A DNA stretch of 64,000 bases. Source: CBDUXP01 sp965371225 [NCBI: uncultured bacterium] (lineage in GTDB: Bacteria > Abyssobacteria > SURF-5 > CBDUXP01). The stretch is from NCBI GenBank assembly GCA_965371225.1, contig CBDUXP010000001.1, positions 1 to 64,000 of the forward strand. Reading direction: 5' to 3'. The notes under the pieces are model-generated. The model did no database searches. It was given only the letters and a program-made list of their open reading frames with translations, and was not told the DNA's origin. Shown one piece after another: positions 51,936 to 60,923 of this stretch. The translations under genes were made by a program, and so were the position numbers. Numbering within the stretch: the first letter of the stretch is position 1; every line of letters begins with the position of its first letter.

Positions 51936-52835
51936 ATGCTGACGACGGATTTTCGCGCGTGGCTGGCCGACGAAAAGCGCGTGGTGGACGCCCACCTGGC
52001 CAACCTGCTGCCGCCCGCGAGCGACTTTCCCGCCCCGCTGCACGGCGCCATGCGGGACGCGGTCCTGAACGGCGGCAAGCGGTTACGCCCGGCGCTGCTG
52101 CGCGGCTGCTGCGCCGCCCTGGGGGGCGACCCCGACCGGGGCCTCACCGCGGGCTGCGCGGTGGAGCTGTATCACGCGGCGACACTCGTGCTGGACGATT
52201 TGCCGTGCATGGACGATGCGGCGACGCGGCGCGGGCACCCGGCCTTGCACGTGGCCTACGAAGAGGCGACGGCCGTGTTGGCTGCGGAAGCGCTCATCAT
52301 GCGGGCGGTGCAATTGCTCAGCCGGCCGGGCGAGGACGGGCTGCCCGCCGACGCGCCGGCGGTGGACCTGGTCGCGCGCCTCACGGACGCCACGGGCTCG
52401 TTCGGACTCATGGCGGGCCAGTTCCTGGACCTGGCCTATGCGGATCAGCCATCCGACCTCCCGACGCTGGAGGCCATCCATACCCGGAAGACGGGGCGGC
52501 TGTTTCGGTTCTGTGCAGAAGCGGCCGGCTTGTTGGCCGACGCCTCCGCCGCCGACATCGAAACGGCGACGGCCTTTGCATCGGCGTTCGGGCTGGCGTT
52601 TCAGATTTCGGACGACGTGCTCGATGCCGTGGGGGATGCGGAGACGTTGGGCAAGCCGACGGGCCAGGATCGGGCCAAGGGCCGGAGCACCTACGTGACG
52701 CACTTTGGTATTGCCGAGGCGCGCGAACGGCTGCACGCCACCGTCATGGACGCGCACGCGTTGTTGGATCGCTTACCGGGCGACGCAGCACCGCTACACG
52801 CCTTGGCGGACCTATTGCTCCGCCGCACGAGTTAA
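51936..52835 (+). CDS. ispA: Polyprenyl diphosphate synthase (IspA/GGPPS type)
   Basis: 299 residues. GGKRLRPALLRG near residue 47, first Asp-rich motif LVLDDLPCMDDAATRRG (about 86-98), GLMAGQFLDL, Lys-Thr in HTRKTGRLF, and second Asp-rich motif FQISDDVLDAVGD near 225. Two residues between the Asp pairs (DDxxxxDD) are usual for short-chain farnesyl/geranylgeranyl synthases. It makes FPP or GGPP for quinones, carotenoids or hopanoids; exact chain length is unknown. A diadenylate cyclase gene follows 30 bp downstream. Confidence 0.92.
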   Translation: MLTTDFRAWLADEKRVVDAHLANLLPPASDFPAPLHGAMRDAVLNGGKRLRPALLRGCCAALGGDPDRGLTAGCAVELYHAATLVLDDLPCMDDAATRRGHPALHVAYEEATAVLAAEALIMRAVQLLSRPGEDGLPADAPAVDLVARLTDATGSFGLMAGQFLDLAYADQPSDLPTLEAIHTRKTGRLFRFCAEAAGLLADASAADIETATAFASAFGLAFQISDDVLDAVGDAETLGKPTGQDRAKGRSTYVTHFGIAEARERLHATVMDAHALLDRLPGDAAPLHALADLLLRRTS

Positions 52836-52865
52836 CGGCGCCGCGACGCCGAGGGGAACGCGCGG

Positions 52866-54344
52866 ATGGCCGCCGAGTGGATTGCCATCGTCGACGTGTT
52901 GCTGGCCGCAGCCATGCTGTACTACGTGTACACGTGGCTGGTGCGCACGCGGTCCGCGGCCATTGTCGTCGGCCTCCTGGCGTTTGTCCTGCTCTACTTC
53001 GGCGCAAGTACCTTCCAGTTGCACTTGACCACGCGCATCCTGCAGGGCTTCTACGCAGTCGCCCTGCTCGCCGTCATCATCATCTTCCAGCCGGAACTGC
53101 GGCGCATCTTGGAGAACGTGGGGTTCATCGGGGGCCAGGCGAGGGGCGACGCCACGGCACCGCCGGGGGTGCGCTCGATCACGGAGGCGGCGTTTGAGTT
53201 AGCTGCGCAACGCATCGGCGCCCTCATCGTGCTGCGCGGCCGCGGCCCCCTGGCGCGGCACATCACCGGTGGGATTCCGCTGGACGCCGCCATCTCGCCC
53301 CAGTTGCTCGGCAGCCTGTTCGACCCGCACTCCCCCGGGCATGACGGCGCCATCCTGATCGATGGGGACCGGATCACCCACTTCGCGAGTTACCTGCCCC
53401 TGAGCCAGCAGCTGGACCTCAGCCCCCAGTACGGCACCCGGCACCGGGCCGCGCTTGGCATCTCGGAACGGACGGACTGTCTGGCCATCATCGTCAGCGA
53501 GGAGCGGGGCGACGTGACGCTGGCGCGGGATGGCCACCTCACCCCCCAGGCGGACGTGGCGACTCTGCGGGCGGCGGTGGAGGGATTCCTCCCGGGGGGT
53601 GTCGCGGCAGATGCGCCCGGGCGCAGTTGGTTCCGTCGCGCGCTGCAGCAGCCGGTGGCCAAGGTTGGGGCGTTGGGCGTGGCAACGAGCCTGTGGTTCC
53701 TCACGGGCGCGCCGGCGGAACCGCCCCTGCGTGCCCGGGTGACGACCCCCATCCTGTATGAGAATCTGGCGGAAAACTTTTATATCGCCACCGTGGGCGC
53801 GGAGACGGCGCAAGCGGAGATCGAGGGACCGCCGGATCTGATCGCGGCGCTGCAACAGGAGCCGCCCGGGTTGATCATCGACCTGGAGGGGCTTGGCGTC
53901 GGCACGCACGTGTTACAGGCGACGCCGGAGAGCTTCCAGCTGCCCGAGGGGGTCCGGCTGCTCGATGCGGAACCGAACAGTCTGGAGGTCCAGCTGGAAT
54001 CGTTCCGCATGAGCACGGTCCCCGTGTCAGTCAAGGTGGCGGGGCAACCAGCGGAGGGATTCCGCGTGGCCCGCGCCGTGGCCGATCCCCCCCAGGTGCG
54101 CGTGCTGCACAAGGAGGACGCCCTCCCACCCAACGTGTTGATCCTCACCGAACCGGTAGACGTGGAAGGCGCGCGACGGGACGTGGATGGGACGGCGAAG
54201 CTCGTGTGGCCGACGGGTTTTCGGCGCGCGCGCGATGAACCGGACTCGGTCACCGTGCGGATCATGCTGGAAGCGGTCACGCCCACTCCGCCCGCGGCGA
54301 ACGCCTTGGTGCCGGCCCGGGCAGGGGAATCGCCGGGCGAATAG
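52866..54344 (+). CDS. cdaA: Diadenylate cyclase (CdaA) fused to YbbR (CdaR) repeats
   Basis: 492 residues. Three N-terminal membrane helices (about 1-75), a DAC domain (about 100-235) with the two signatures GHDGAILIDG (DGA, about 157-161) and GTRHRAALGISE (RHR, about 189-193), then a linker with a hydrophobic segment (about 268-285) and a series of YbbR-type beta repeats (about 290-475). CdaA makes c-di-AMP; CdaR (YbbR) is its extracytoplasmic regulator and in Firmicutes is a separate gene followed by glmM. Here the two are one polypeptide. All catalytic motifs are intact. Confidence 0.9.
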   Translation: MAAEWIAIVDVLLAAAMLYYVYTWLVRTRSAAIVVGLLAFVLLYFGASTFQLHLTTRILQGFYAVALLAVIIIFQPELRRILENVGFIGGQARGDATAPPGVRSITEAAFELAAQRIGALIVLRGRGPLARHITGGIPLDAAISPQLLGSLFDPHSPGHDGAILIDGDRITHFASYLPLSQQLDLSPQYGTRHRAALGISERTDCLAIIVSEERGDVTLARDGHLTPQADVATLRAAVEGFLPGGVAADAPGRSWFRRALQQPVAKVGALGVATSLWFLTGAPAEPPLRARVTTPILYENLAENFYIATVGAETAQAEIEGPPDLIAALQQEPPGLIIDLEGLGVGTHVLQATPESFQLPEGVRLLDAEPNSLEVQLESFRMSTVPVSVKVAGQPAEGFRVARAVADPPQVRVLHKEDALPPNVLILTEPVDVEGARRDVDGTAKLVWPTGFRRARDEPDSVTVRIMLEAVTPTPPAANALVPARAGESPGE

Positions 54345-54442
54345 CGGGGCATCCCCGGTGAGCCCGGCGGTTCACCGCGTGGCGCCCGCCGACGGGGCGC
54401 GCTAGAGTAATCGGGCCCAGCGCCCCGCGAGAGGGACACACC

Positions 54443-55540
54443 ATGCTCAATGATCGCCGAAGTACCATCGCCCTGCCGGCCCGTGTGGTCGGCCTCGCCC
54501 TGAGCGGCCTCGCGCTGCTCGCCCCCGGCGCTGATGCCGGCGCCGCGTCCGCTCCTACCTCCGGCCCCTCGGCCACGCTCCCCGCCCCCGCGGCTCCCCC
54601 CACCCTCGTCGCCGAACGGGTGCCCACGCGCACCATCGAACTCACCACTCTCGTGACGATCCCGCCGCGGGACCAGACCGCGCGCGTGTGGGTGCCCGTG
54701 CCCGTGCAGTCGCCCGTGCAAAGCGTCATGGAATTGGCCGTCCAAGCCCCCACCGGCTGGACCATCGAGCGGGAACCGGTCTATGGCAACCGGTTCCTGT
54801 ACGCGGAGCTGCCGCCGTCCGCGAAGGCGATTACGTTGCGCTGGACCGCGGTGGTGAAGCGGACTGAATGGTATCGCCCGGAACGGAATCACACGTCAGC
54901 GGCCCAGCTCGCGCAGTACAAGCAGGCGGTGCCCCTCGTGCCCGTGGGCGGGCCGGTGTTGGGGCCGCGGGCGGCGGCCATCCTGGCCGGCGTCGGTCCG
55001 GCGACCGAGGCGCGGGGCCGCCGCATGTTCGAGCACGTGCGCGAAACGATGCGCTACGACCAGTCCGGCACCGGCTGGGGGCGCGGTGACGCCGTGTACG
55101 CGTGCGAGGCGGGCCAGGGGAACTGCACGGACTTTCACGCCCTGTTCAACGGCTTGGCGCGCACGGCGGGCATTCCCGCCCGGTTCACCATGGGCCTGAG
55201 CCTGCCGGCGGCCACCAGCGGCGACATCGCCGGCTATCACTGTTGGACCGCCATTTGGGTGGACGGGCGCGGGTGGGTGCCGCTGGACATTTCCGAATCG
55301 GATCGGCATCCAGACCGCCCCGTCTCCGACTACTATGGGCGCCTCGATCCGGACCGGATCGCCATCAGCCGCGGCCGCGACCTCGTGCTCGCGCCGCCAC
55401 AGGCGGGCCCCCGGCTGAACTACGCGTGGGATCCGTACGTGGAAGTCGCGGGACGGCCGACGGCGATTGCACTCACGCGCCGCACATTCCGCAACCTGAC
55501 GAATGCTGATCTCATTTTCCGCACGGCCATCCGCGAGTAG
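54443..55540 (+). CDS. Exported transglutaminase-like (cysteine protease fold) protein
   Basis: 365 residues. Signal peptide (about 1-34), a linker rich in Pro and Ala, an N-terminal beta domain (about 65-160) and a transglutaminase-like core with the Cys-His-Asp triad in GNCTDFHALF (Cys), AGYHCWTAIW (His) and WVPLDISES (Asp). Bacterial members of this family are periplasmic peptidases or amidases of unknown target. A TAGAGT -10 box is about 35 bp upstream, separate from the cdaA unit. Confidence 0.85.
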   Translation: MLNDRRSTIALPARVVGLALSGLALLAPGADAGAASAPTSGPSATLPAPAAPPTLVAERVPTRTIELTTLVTIPPRDQTARVWVPVPVQSPVQSVMELAVQAPTGWTIEREPVYGNRFLYAELPPSAKAITLRWTAVVKRTEWYRPERNHTSAAQLAQYKQAVPLVPVGGPVLGPRAAAILAGVGPATEARGRRMFEHVRETMRYDQSGTGWGRGDAVYACEAGQGNCTDFHALFNGLARTAGIPARFTMGLSLPAATSGDIAGYHCWTAIWVDGRGWVPLDISESDRHPDRPVSDYYGRLDPDRIAISRGRDLVLAPPQAGPRLNYAWDPYVEVAGRPTAIALTRRTFRNLTNADLIFRTAIRE

Positions 55541-55578
55541 GCGCGCGCGTCATCGCGCCCGTCCACCGGGACGCGGCG

Positions 55579-56412
55579 CTACCGTCCGCGCTTCAAGTAG
55601 CGTTCGGTAAAGAGCGAGTCGTCAAGACCGGTGTTCACTTCCCGGCCGGTGAAGACGAGCAGGGTCTGGTGCTTTTTCTGGACGTTCTGCATGAGCATCC
55701 AATTGACGCGCCACAACCCCCCGGCCACCTCTTCGTAGTCGCGGGTCTCCAGCGTCTTGAGCAGGTTTCCCTTCTTGTCGTAGAACTCGCCCTTGATGAG
55801 CAGGTGGGTGGCTTGATCCACCCACAGGACGCGCCGGCTGTAGCCGGATTCGTTCTTCTGCTTATCGGTCGACGGCACCGCCTCGATGACCCAACAGAGC
55901 CGGTCGCCGAGGGATTCCTCCCGCTGCAGCGTGTACGTATGCTCCTCGAGTTTTTCGGAGCGCATGTCCTCGAACGAGAAGTCCGTGCCCATGAAGCTGT
56001 CGGACTGGTCGGCGGAAGAAATCCGGCGCACCTTGCGCAGCGCGGGAAGGTAGAGCCACTGGTCGTCGTCCCGGTCGTCGTGCTCCCAGGTGAGCAGGCC
56101 GACGCCTTTGACGTCCGCCGGTTCCTCGAATCGCACCAATTGATTCTCCTGGTCGGGCCCCGTGCGCTTGTTCCAGCCCAACATCGCACGCTGCCGGGTC
56201 TGGCCGCGCCGGTTCGTCAGGGTCATGTCGAGCGTGTTGCGCTCATCGTCCCCATCGTTAATGTGGTCGACGCGCTCCATGATCTGCCGCGCAGTCAACA
56301 CGGCGTCGGCCGGCGCCTCGGCCGCGGCCGCCGGCGCCACCTCCTGGGCCATCGCGGGCGCCGCCGCCCCCACCAGCGCGAGTGCTATACCCATTCGCCG
56401 CAACCGGATCAT
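55579..56412 (-). CDS. LolA-like outer membrane lipoprotein-sorting family protein
   Basis: 277 residues from ATG 56412, with GGAGG five bases upstream. Signal peptide (about 1-24), then VLTARQIMERVDHINDGDD and an antiparallel-beta domain: LTNRRGQTRQRAMLGWNK, DRDDDQWLYLPALRKVRRI, DFSFEDMRSEKLEEH. This COG2834-type domain is found next to RND/MMPL exporters and outer membrane proteins, where it likely carries a lipid or lipoprotein across the periplasm. It is the last gene of a three-gene set (RND permease, beta-barrel, this). Confidence 0.86.
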   Translation of the reverse strand: MIRLRRMGIALALVGAAAPAMAQEVAPAAAAEAPADAVLTARQIMERVDHINDGDDERNTLDMTLTNRRGQTRQRAMLGWNKRTGPDQENQLVRFEEPADVKGVGLLTWEHDDRDDDQWLYLPALRKVRRISSADQSDSFMGTDFSFEDMRSEKLEEHTYTLQREESLGDRLCWVIEAVPSTDKQKNESGYSRRVLWVDQATHLLIKGEFYDKKGNLLKTLETRDYEEVAGGLWRVNWMLMQNVQKKHQTLLVFTGREVNTGLDDSLFTERYLKRGR

Positions 56413-56432
56413 ACGTACCTCCACCCGATGAT

Positions 56433-57830
56433 TCAGAACGTGTACCGGGCCTTCAGGTAAAACTGGTCATTCTCCGACATAAGGCCGAAGAGTGTTTGGC
56501 CGCCGCCGTGAATGATATCGAAGCCCGCCGTGATGGTGACGTGGTCGTTCATCGCGTACTCCACCTGGGGTTCCACGAAGAAATTATCGCGGCCGTCGAA
56601 GTTGTAGACGCCCCGCACAGTGTACGTCAGGAACTCGGTTACCTGGTAATCGATGTTCCAGGCCGCCGAGTTGGCGAACGCGCGTTCGAGCGCGCCGGCG
56701 TCCAACCCCTTCTGCTGTTGGGTGATGACGTGCTCTCCCGCGTACTCGACAATCGCGAAGATGTCGTGGTCGCGGAACACGTTCGTCCACGTGTAGTCCA
56801 CGCCGAGCACGTACTGCAAATACTCGTCCTGCCGATGGCCGTCGGTCCGGAACCACGCGCCCTCACCGCGCAGGCCGAGCCGCCCGAACGTGGTCGCGAA
56901 ATCGCCCCCCAGCATTCGCCGCCGGTAGTAGACCGGCTGGATACCGACGAACGGGAACTGGGGCGTCGGTGCCAGGCGCGTGCCGGGAAAGTGGTTCACC
57001 CCGTCGTACCAACTCAGGCTAAAGTCCCACCCCTCGTAGGTCGAACTCGCGCGGAGGCCGTACTGGACGTCATCCAGCGTGTCCGCGCGTTCGTCCACCT
57101 CCAGCAGGGGCAACGGGAGATTCGTGGGCACGAGATCGAACCGCGTGCCGCGCGGGGGGAAGCGGGACGGGGTGAACGTGGGGACCACGATGGCCTCCAG
57201 GCCGATGTCCTCATAGTAATAGTTGACTTTGCCCGCGATGACCCCGATGGGTTCGTCGTCGAGCAGCGTTGAAAAGTCGTTCGGGTTGATCTGGTCCGTG
57301 GGGTTGAACACGTCGGCCTTGCCCCACTTCACGACTTGCTTGCCCAACCGCACGTCCACGTCGTCGAAGAACACATCCACGTACGCTTCGGTCACGTCGA
57401 ACACCCGCCGCTTGGGCGTCTCGTCCTCGAACCGGTCAATGCCGCCCGACGCGTAATCGTCGTCGTCCACCCACACCCGCAGCTCCACAAACAGCTCCAT
57501 CTCGTCCGTCAGCGCGTTCTCGTACTCCACTTCGAGCCGGCCTTCGTGCCGGGTGCGGCGGGAATCCTGCGGCGGCCCCTCATCGAGAAACTGGTAGAGG
57601 CGGTATTCGAGCGCCACATCCACGTGCTCGTTCACGTACGCGCCCAGCGGCGATTTCTCGAACCGCGTCCCCAAGCGGCCCCGCGCCTCGCGAAATTGGT
57701 CCACGAGCGTGAGCCGGTCGCCAGCATCCGGCGTCGGGTCCTGAGCCGCGTCTTGGGCCGCAGCCGGCAGCGTGTACAGCAGCGCGCACACAGTCAGCAG
57801 CACCCGGGCGGGCGTGCCCGGCGCGGTCAT
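56433..57830 (-). CDS. Outer-membrane beta-barrel protein (DUF1302-like)
   Basis: 465 residues with a signal peptide (about 1-26, ending AAAQD). The remainder is beta-rich, with VRLGKQVVKWGKADVFNPTD, a motif shared with DUF1302/alginate-export-like barrels, and it ends in LKARYTF with a terminal Phe. It lies between the RND permease, which it overlaps by four bases (ATGA), and the LolA-like protein, so is most likely the outer-membrane part of the exporter unit. Confidence 0.84.
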   Translation of the reverse strand: MTAPGTPARVLLTVCALLYTLPAAAQDAAQDPTPDAGDRLTLVDQFREARGRLGTRFEKSPLGAYVNEHVDVALEYRLYQFLDEGPPQDSRRTRHEGRLEVEYENALTDEMELFVELRVWVDDDDYASGGIDRFEDETPKRRVFDVTEAYVDVFFDDVDVRLGKQVVKWGKADVFNPTDQINPNDFSTLLDDEPIGVIAGKVNYYYEDIGLEAIVVPTFTPSRFPPRGTRFDLVPTNLPLPLLEVDERADTLDDVQYGLRASSTYEGWDFSLSWYDGVNHFPGTRLAPTPQFPFVGIQPVYYRRRMLGGDFATTFGRLGLRGEGAWFRTDGHRQDEYLQYVLGVDYTWTNVFRDHDIFAIVEYAGEHVITQQQKGLDAGALERAFANSAAWNIDYQVTEFLTYTVRGVYNFDGRDNFFVEPQVEYAMNDHVTITAGFDIIHGGGQTLFGLMSENDQFYLKARYTF

Positions 57831-60235
57831 CCGACGCGATCCGCCGGGATTTCACCAACGGGACGCACGAAGCGGGGCTGCGTCAGGTGCAGGACCGCCG
57901 CAATCGCGGTCACGGTCCCCAGGAAGCAGACGACCATGTTCAGGCCCACGAGAATCCCGAGAACCCGGTTCGGGACAAACGCCGACGTGGCCAACACCAG
58001 AAAGCCGACGAAGACCACCAGTGCGTTGTAGAAGATGGCGACGCCGGCGGTGTTGAGCGTGTCGTGCATGGCCGTTTCCGCGTCGGCGCCTGCGGAGCGG
58101 GTGCGCTGGTACTTGACGACGAAATGGATCGCGTAGTCGATCCCAATGCCGATGCCCATGCTGCTGATGAGCGCGGTCGTCACGCTGAGCGGCTCGCCGA
58201 ACCAGGCGAGCGCCCCGAAGTTCAGGATGCTCGCCACGGACACGGGAATGATGCAGATCAGGCCGGCGGCGGCCGCCCGGCACATGAGGCCGGTCAGGAT
58301 GGCGACGAGGACAATCGCCAGGGCCAGACTGGTCACCTGGCCGCGGACGATGAGATCCATGAAGGTGTGCATCGCCTGGACCGCGCCTGAGGTGCGCGTC
58401 TCGATCCCGAGCGGCGCCAGATGGGCCGCGGCGTATGCATGCACGTCTTCGAGCACCTCGCCGGACACTACCGAATCGTCCCTGTCGATTTGCGCGCGCA
58501 CGTTCGCCTGCCGGTAGTCGTAGTCCACCACGTCTTCGAAATCATCCGGGTCCCCGGCCAGGGTGTACAGGAAGAGGTACTGCGCCACCACGTCCCGCTC
58601 GTCCGGCACCCGGTACGCGTCCGGATCCTCCGGGTTCATCACCTCATTCATGCGCTTGATGAGATCGACAATGGAGCGCGTCTGCCCCACGTGCTCGCCC
58701 GCTTCGAGGTGATTCTGCAACCCCTCCACCGCCCGCAGCCGGGCCGGATCTTTCCATCCGCCGTCCTCCCCGGCGTCGAGCACGATCTGCAGCGGATGGG
58801 AGCCGTGAAAATGCCCGGCGATGTGCGCGTCCGCGACCTTCACGGGATTGGTCGGTGGAAAATTCTGCAAGAGCGAGCCGTTCACCACCACCTGCGGCAA
58901 GCCGGTGAGCCCGAACAGGAAGACCCCGGCACCGGCCCCCAGGACGAGCCCGGGTCGGCGGGTGACGAGCGGCACCAACCGGTCCAGCAGGCGCGGGAGC
59001 AGCCCCCCCTCGCCGCGGCGGCCGTGCGCCACCCGCGCTGCAGCCCGGCGGGGCGTGGGCAGGATCGCGAGCAGGCCGGGCAAAATCGTGAGCGAGAAGA
59101 CCATGGCCGCGAGCACGCCGAAGGCCGTATAGATGCCGAACGCCTTGATCGGGCGCATGGGGGACACCACGAGCGAGGCGAATCCGGCCGCCGTGGTCAG
59201 TGAGGTCATCACCACCGGCCGGGTCATCTCCTGCATGGTGGCGAACACCAGATCGCGCCGCGGCCGGTCCGGCGCTTCTGCGACGCCCAGAAGCAGGCGG
59301 TGGATCACGTGGATGCCGTCCGCGACGCCGATGGCGATCAGCAACGTGGGCATCATGGACTGGATGGCGAAGAATTCCGCGCGGAGCCAGCCCATCAGCC
59401 CCAGCGTCCAGATGACGGAGGTGACGACCACGAGCAGCGGCAACACGACCCCGCGCCAGGACCGCAGGGTGAGCCAGAGCATCAGGCCCGCGGCCAAGAC
59501 CACCAGGGGGAACATGCGGAGGATGTCCGTGCGCGCCAGGACCGACATCTCGCCTTCGATGACGGGGCGCCCGGCGATGAACACGTCCTCCACGCTCACG
59601 GGCGCCGCGGCGACCACGTCCTGCAGCACCTGGTATAGCTCCACCTTGTCGTAGTCGCCCCCGGCCTCCATCTCGGCGATGATGAGCGTGGCCTGGGCGT
59701 CTGCGCTCACGAGGGAGCCGACCATCAGCTCACTGGCGAAGACCGCGTCGCGAATGGCGCGCGCCCCCTCGGCCGTGGTGGGCGCCGCGTCGTAGAACGG
59801 ATCCACATAGAGGCTGGACTCGTCCCCCGTAATGTTGTCCACCTCCGTCAAGCTGATGATCTCCTCCCCGTTGATCATGGGCAGGGCCTTGATCTCGTCG
59901 GAGAGGTGCTTGACCAGGGCCAGCGTCGCCGGGGTGAAGACCCCATCGGGCCCGCGATTCACCACCCCGATGAGCGCCGGATCCTGAATGTCGAAATACT
60001 CCTCGACCCACGTGTTGAACTGGAAGACCGGATGCTGCTTCGGCATCATCGCCATAATGTCGGTCTCGAGGCGCAGCCGGGGAATACCCGCAGCGAGCCA
60101 TACGGTCACCCCCAGGAACAGAAGGATCGCCACCCACGGATGATCCGTTACGAAGCGGTTGAAGCGGGTGGTCACGGTTTCAGGGTTCGCGGGCGGGTCG
60201 ACGTTGGGTAGCGGGAGGCTGTCTGCGCTTGACAC
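57827..60235 (-). CDS. RND/MMPL-family transporter (HpnN-like lipid exporter type)
   Basis: 802 residues from GTG 60235; GTG 60175 is the alternative, and neither has a clear ribosome binding site. Twelve membrane helices in two halves of 1+5, each with a large periplasmic loop. The repeated helix-4 motifs IGVADGIHVIHRLL and GIGIDYAIHFVVKY carry the Asp used in proton relay. Size and lack of an AcrB-type funnel domain place it with MMPL/HpnN proteins that export lipids. Its transcription starts opposite a TetR gene whose operator lies in the shared region. Confidence 0.86.
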   Translation of the reverse strand: MSSADSLPLPNVDPPANPETVTTRFNRFVTDHPWVAILLFLGVTVWLAAGIPRLRLETDIMAMMPKQHPVFQFNTWVEEYFDIQDPALIGVVNRGPDGVFTPATLALVKHLSDEIKALPMINGEEIISLTEVDNITGDESSLYVDPFYDAAPTTAEGARAIRDAVFASELMVGSLVSADAQATLIIAEMEAGGDYDKVELYQVLQDVVAAAPVSVEDVFIAGRPVIEGEMSVLARTDILRMFPLVVLAAGLMLWLTLRSWRGVVLPLLVVVTSVIWTLGLMGWLRAEFFAIQSMMPTLLIAIGVADGIHVIHRLLLGVAEAPDRPRRDLVFATMQEMTRPVVMTSLTTAAGFASLVVSPMRPIKAFGIYTAFGVLAAMVFSLTILPGLLAILPTPRRAAARVAHGRRGEGGLLPRLLDRLVPLVTRRPGLVLGAGAGVFLFGLTGLPQVVVNGSLLQNFPPTNPVKVADAHIAGHFHGSHPLQIVLDAGEDGGWKDPARLRAVEGLQNHLEAGEHVGQTRSIVDLIKRMNEVMNPEDPDAYRVPDERDVVAQYLFLYTLAGDPDDFEDVVDYDYRQANVRAQIDRDDSVVSGEVLEDVHAYAAAHLAPLGIETRTSGAVQAMHTFMDLIVRGQVTSLALAIVLVAILTGLMCRAAAAGLICIIPVSVASILNFGALAWFGEPLSVTTALISSMGIGIGIDYAIHFVVKYQRTRSAGADAETAMHDTLNTAGVAIFYNALVVFVGFLVLATSAFVPNRVLGILVGLNMVVCFLGTVTAIAAVLHLTQPRFVRPVGEIPADRVG

Positions 60236-60257
60236 GGGATGGGGGCCGGCATATTCT
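60229..60257 (+). promoter_or_regulatory. Sigma-70-type promoter of the TetR gene
   Basis: TTGACA (60229-60234), 17 bp spacer, TATTCT (60252-60257), 36 bp before ATG 60294. It is the best -35/-10 match in the window. The -35 overlaps the start of the divergent RND gene. Confidence 0.75.
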
Positions 60258-60288
60258 GAATCTAGATTCGGTTTCGAACAGAGATTCG
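60258..60288. promoter_or_regulatory. Palindromic operator in the TetR/RND divergent region
   Basis: Perfect 12-bp palindrome GAATCTAGATTC (60258-60269) directly after the -10 box, TTCGAA at 60273-60278, and AGATTCG repeated at 60264-60270 and 60282-60288. Its position across the transcription start fits repression by the adjacent TetR protein of its own gene and the RND unit. Confidence 0.6.
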
Positions 60289-60293
60289 CATAT

Positions 60294-60920
60294 ATGCCCG
60301 AAGCCGTCAAGTCTAGTCCACCCGCCGCCAATCGGGCCACTCGCAAGCGGGAGCGCACCCGGGAGGCGATTCTCGCCGCCGCCCGGCGCCTGTGCGCTGC
60401 GGGCGGGCCGGGCACGCTCACCGTCGCCGACATCGCTGAGGCCGCGGACGTGGGCGTGGGCACCTTCTACTACCACTTCGCGACGAAGGACGACGTTCTC
60501 GTGGCGCTCGTGGAAGTGTTCATGCGCCGCATGGCCGAGGGCACCGCGCCGCACCGCGAGGAGCACCCGGACCCCATCGACCGGCTGCGTGCCGGCTTCG
60601 CGGTCTGCATCGACTTCAGCCGTGAGGAGCAAGAGCTGCTCCGCGTGTATTACAGCAGCGCGGGCGCCCGGGCGTCCTTCACCGAGGTGGCGCGCCAGTT
60701 CTTCTATCGCGATGCGGTGGAGATGATTGAAGCCGGCCAAGCTACCGGCGTGTTTCGCAGCGGGCCCCCAGAGTTGCTCGCGGCGTGGATGCTCGGTGCC
60801 ACCAGCGAAGCGCTGCAGTGGATCATGACCAGCGGTGAACCGCTGACTCCGGACATGGCGGATATGCTGACGGACCTCATGCTTTCGGGGCTCATGGGCG
60901 CAAGCCCGGCAGACGCCTGA
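60294..60920 (+). CDS. TetR/AcrR-family transcriptional regulator of the RND cluster
   Basis: 208 residues from ATG 60294. HTH: RTREAILAAARRLCAAGGPG then TLTVADIAEAADVGVGTFYYHF. The C-terminal ligand-binding domain is less conserved. It has a sigma-70-type promoter and palindromic operator upstream and is divergent from the RND/beta-barrel/LolA-like genes, the standard layout for an auto-repressor that controls an exporter. It is followed 3 bp later by a thioesterase gene that is probably in the same transcript. Confidence 0.9.
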   Translation: MPEAVKSSPPAANRATRKRERTREAILAAARRLCAAGGPGTLTVADIAEAADVGVGTFYYHFATKDDVLVALVEVFMRRMAEGTAPHREEHPDPIDRLRAGFAVCIDFSREEQELLRVYYSSAGARASFTEVARQFFYRDAVEMIEAGQATGVFRSGPPELLAAWMLGATSEALQWIMTSGEPLTPDMADMLTDLMLSGLMGASPADA

Positions 60921-60923
60921 CCC

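Noticed and set aside
51718-51942. 74-codon ORF before the prenyl synthase gene
   Set aside because: No ribosome binding site, Pro/Arg-rich product, no similarity to XseB, which often precedes ispA.
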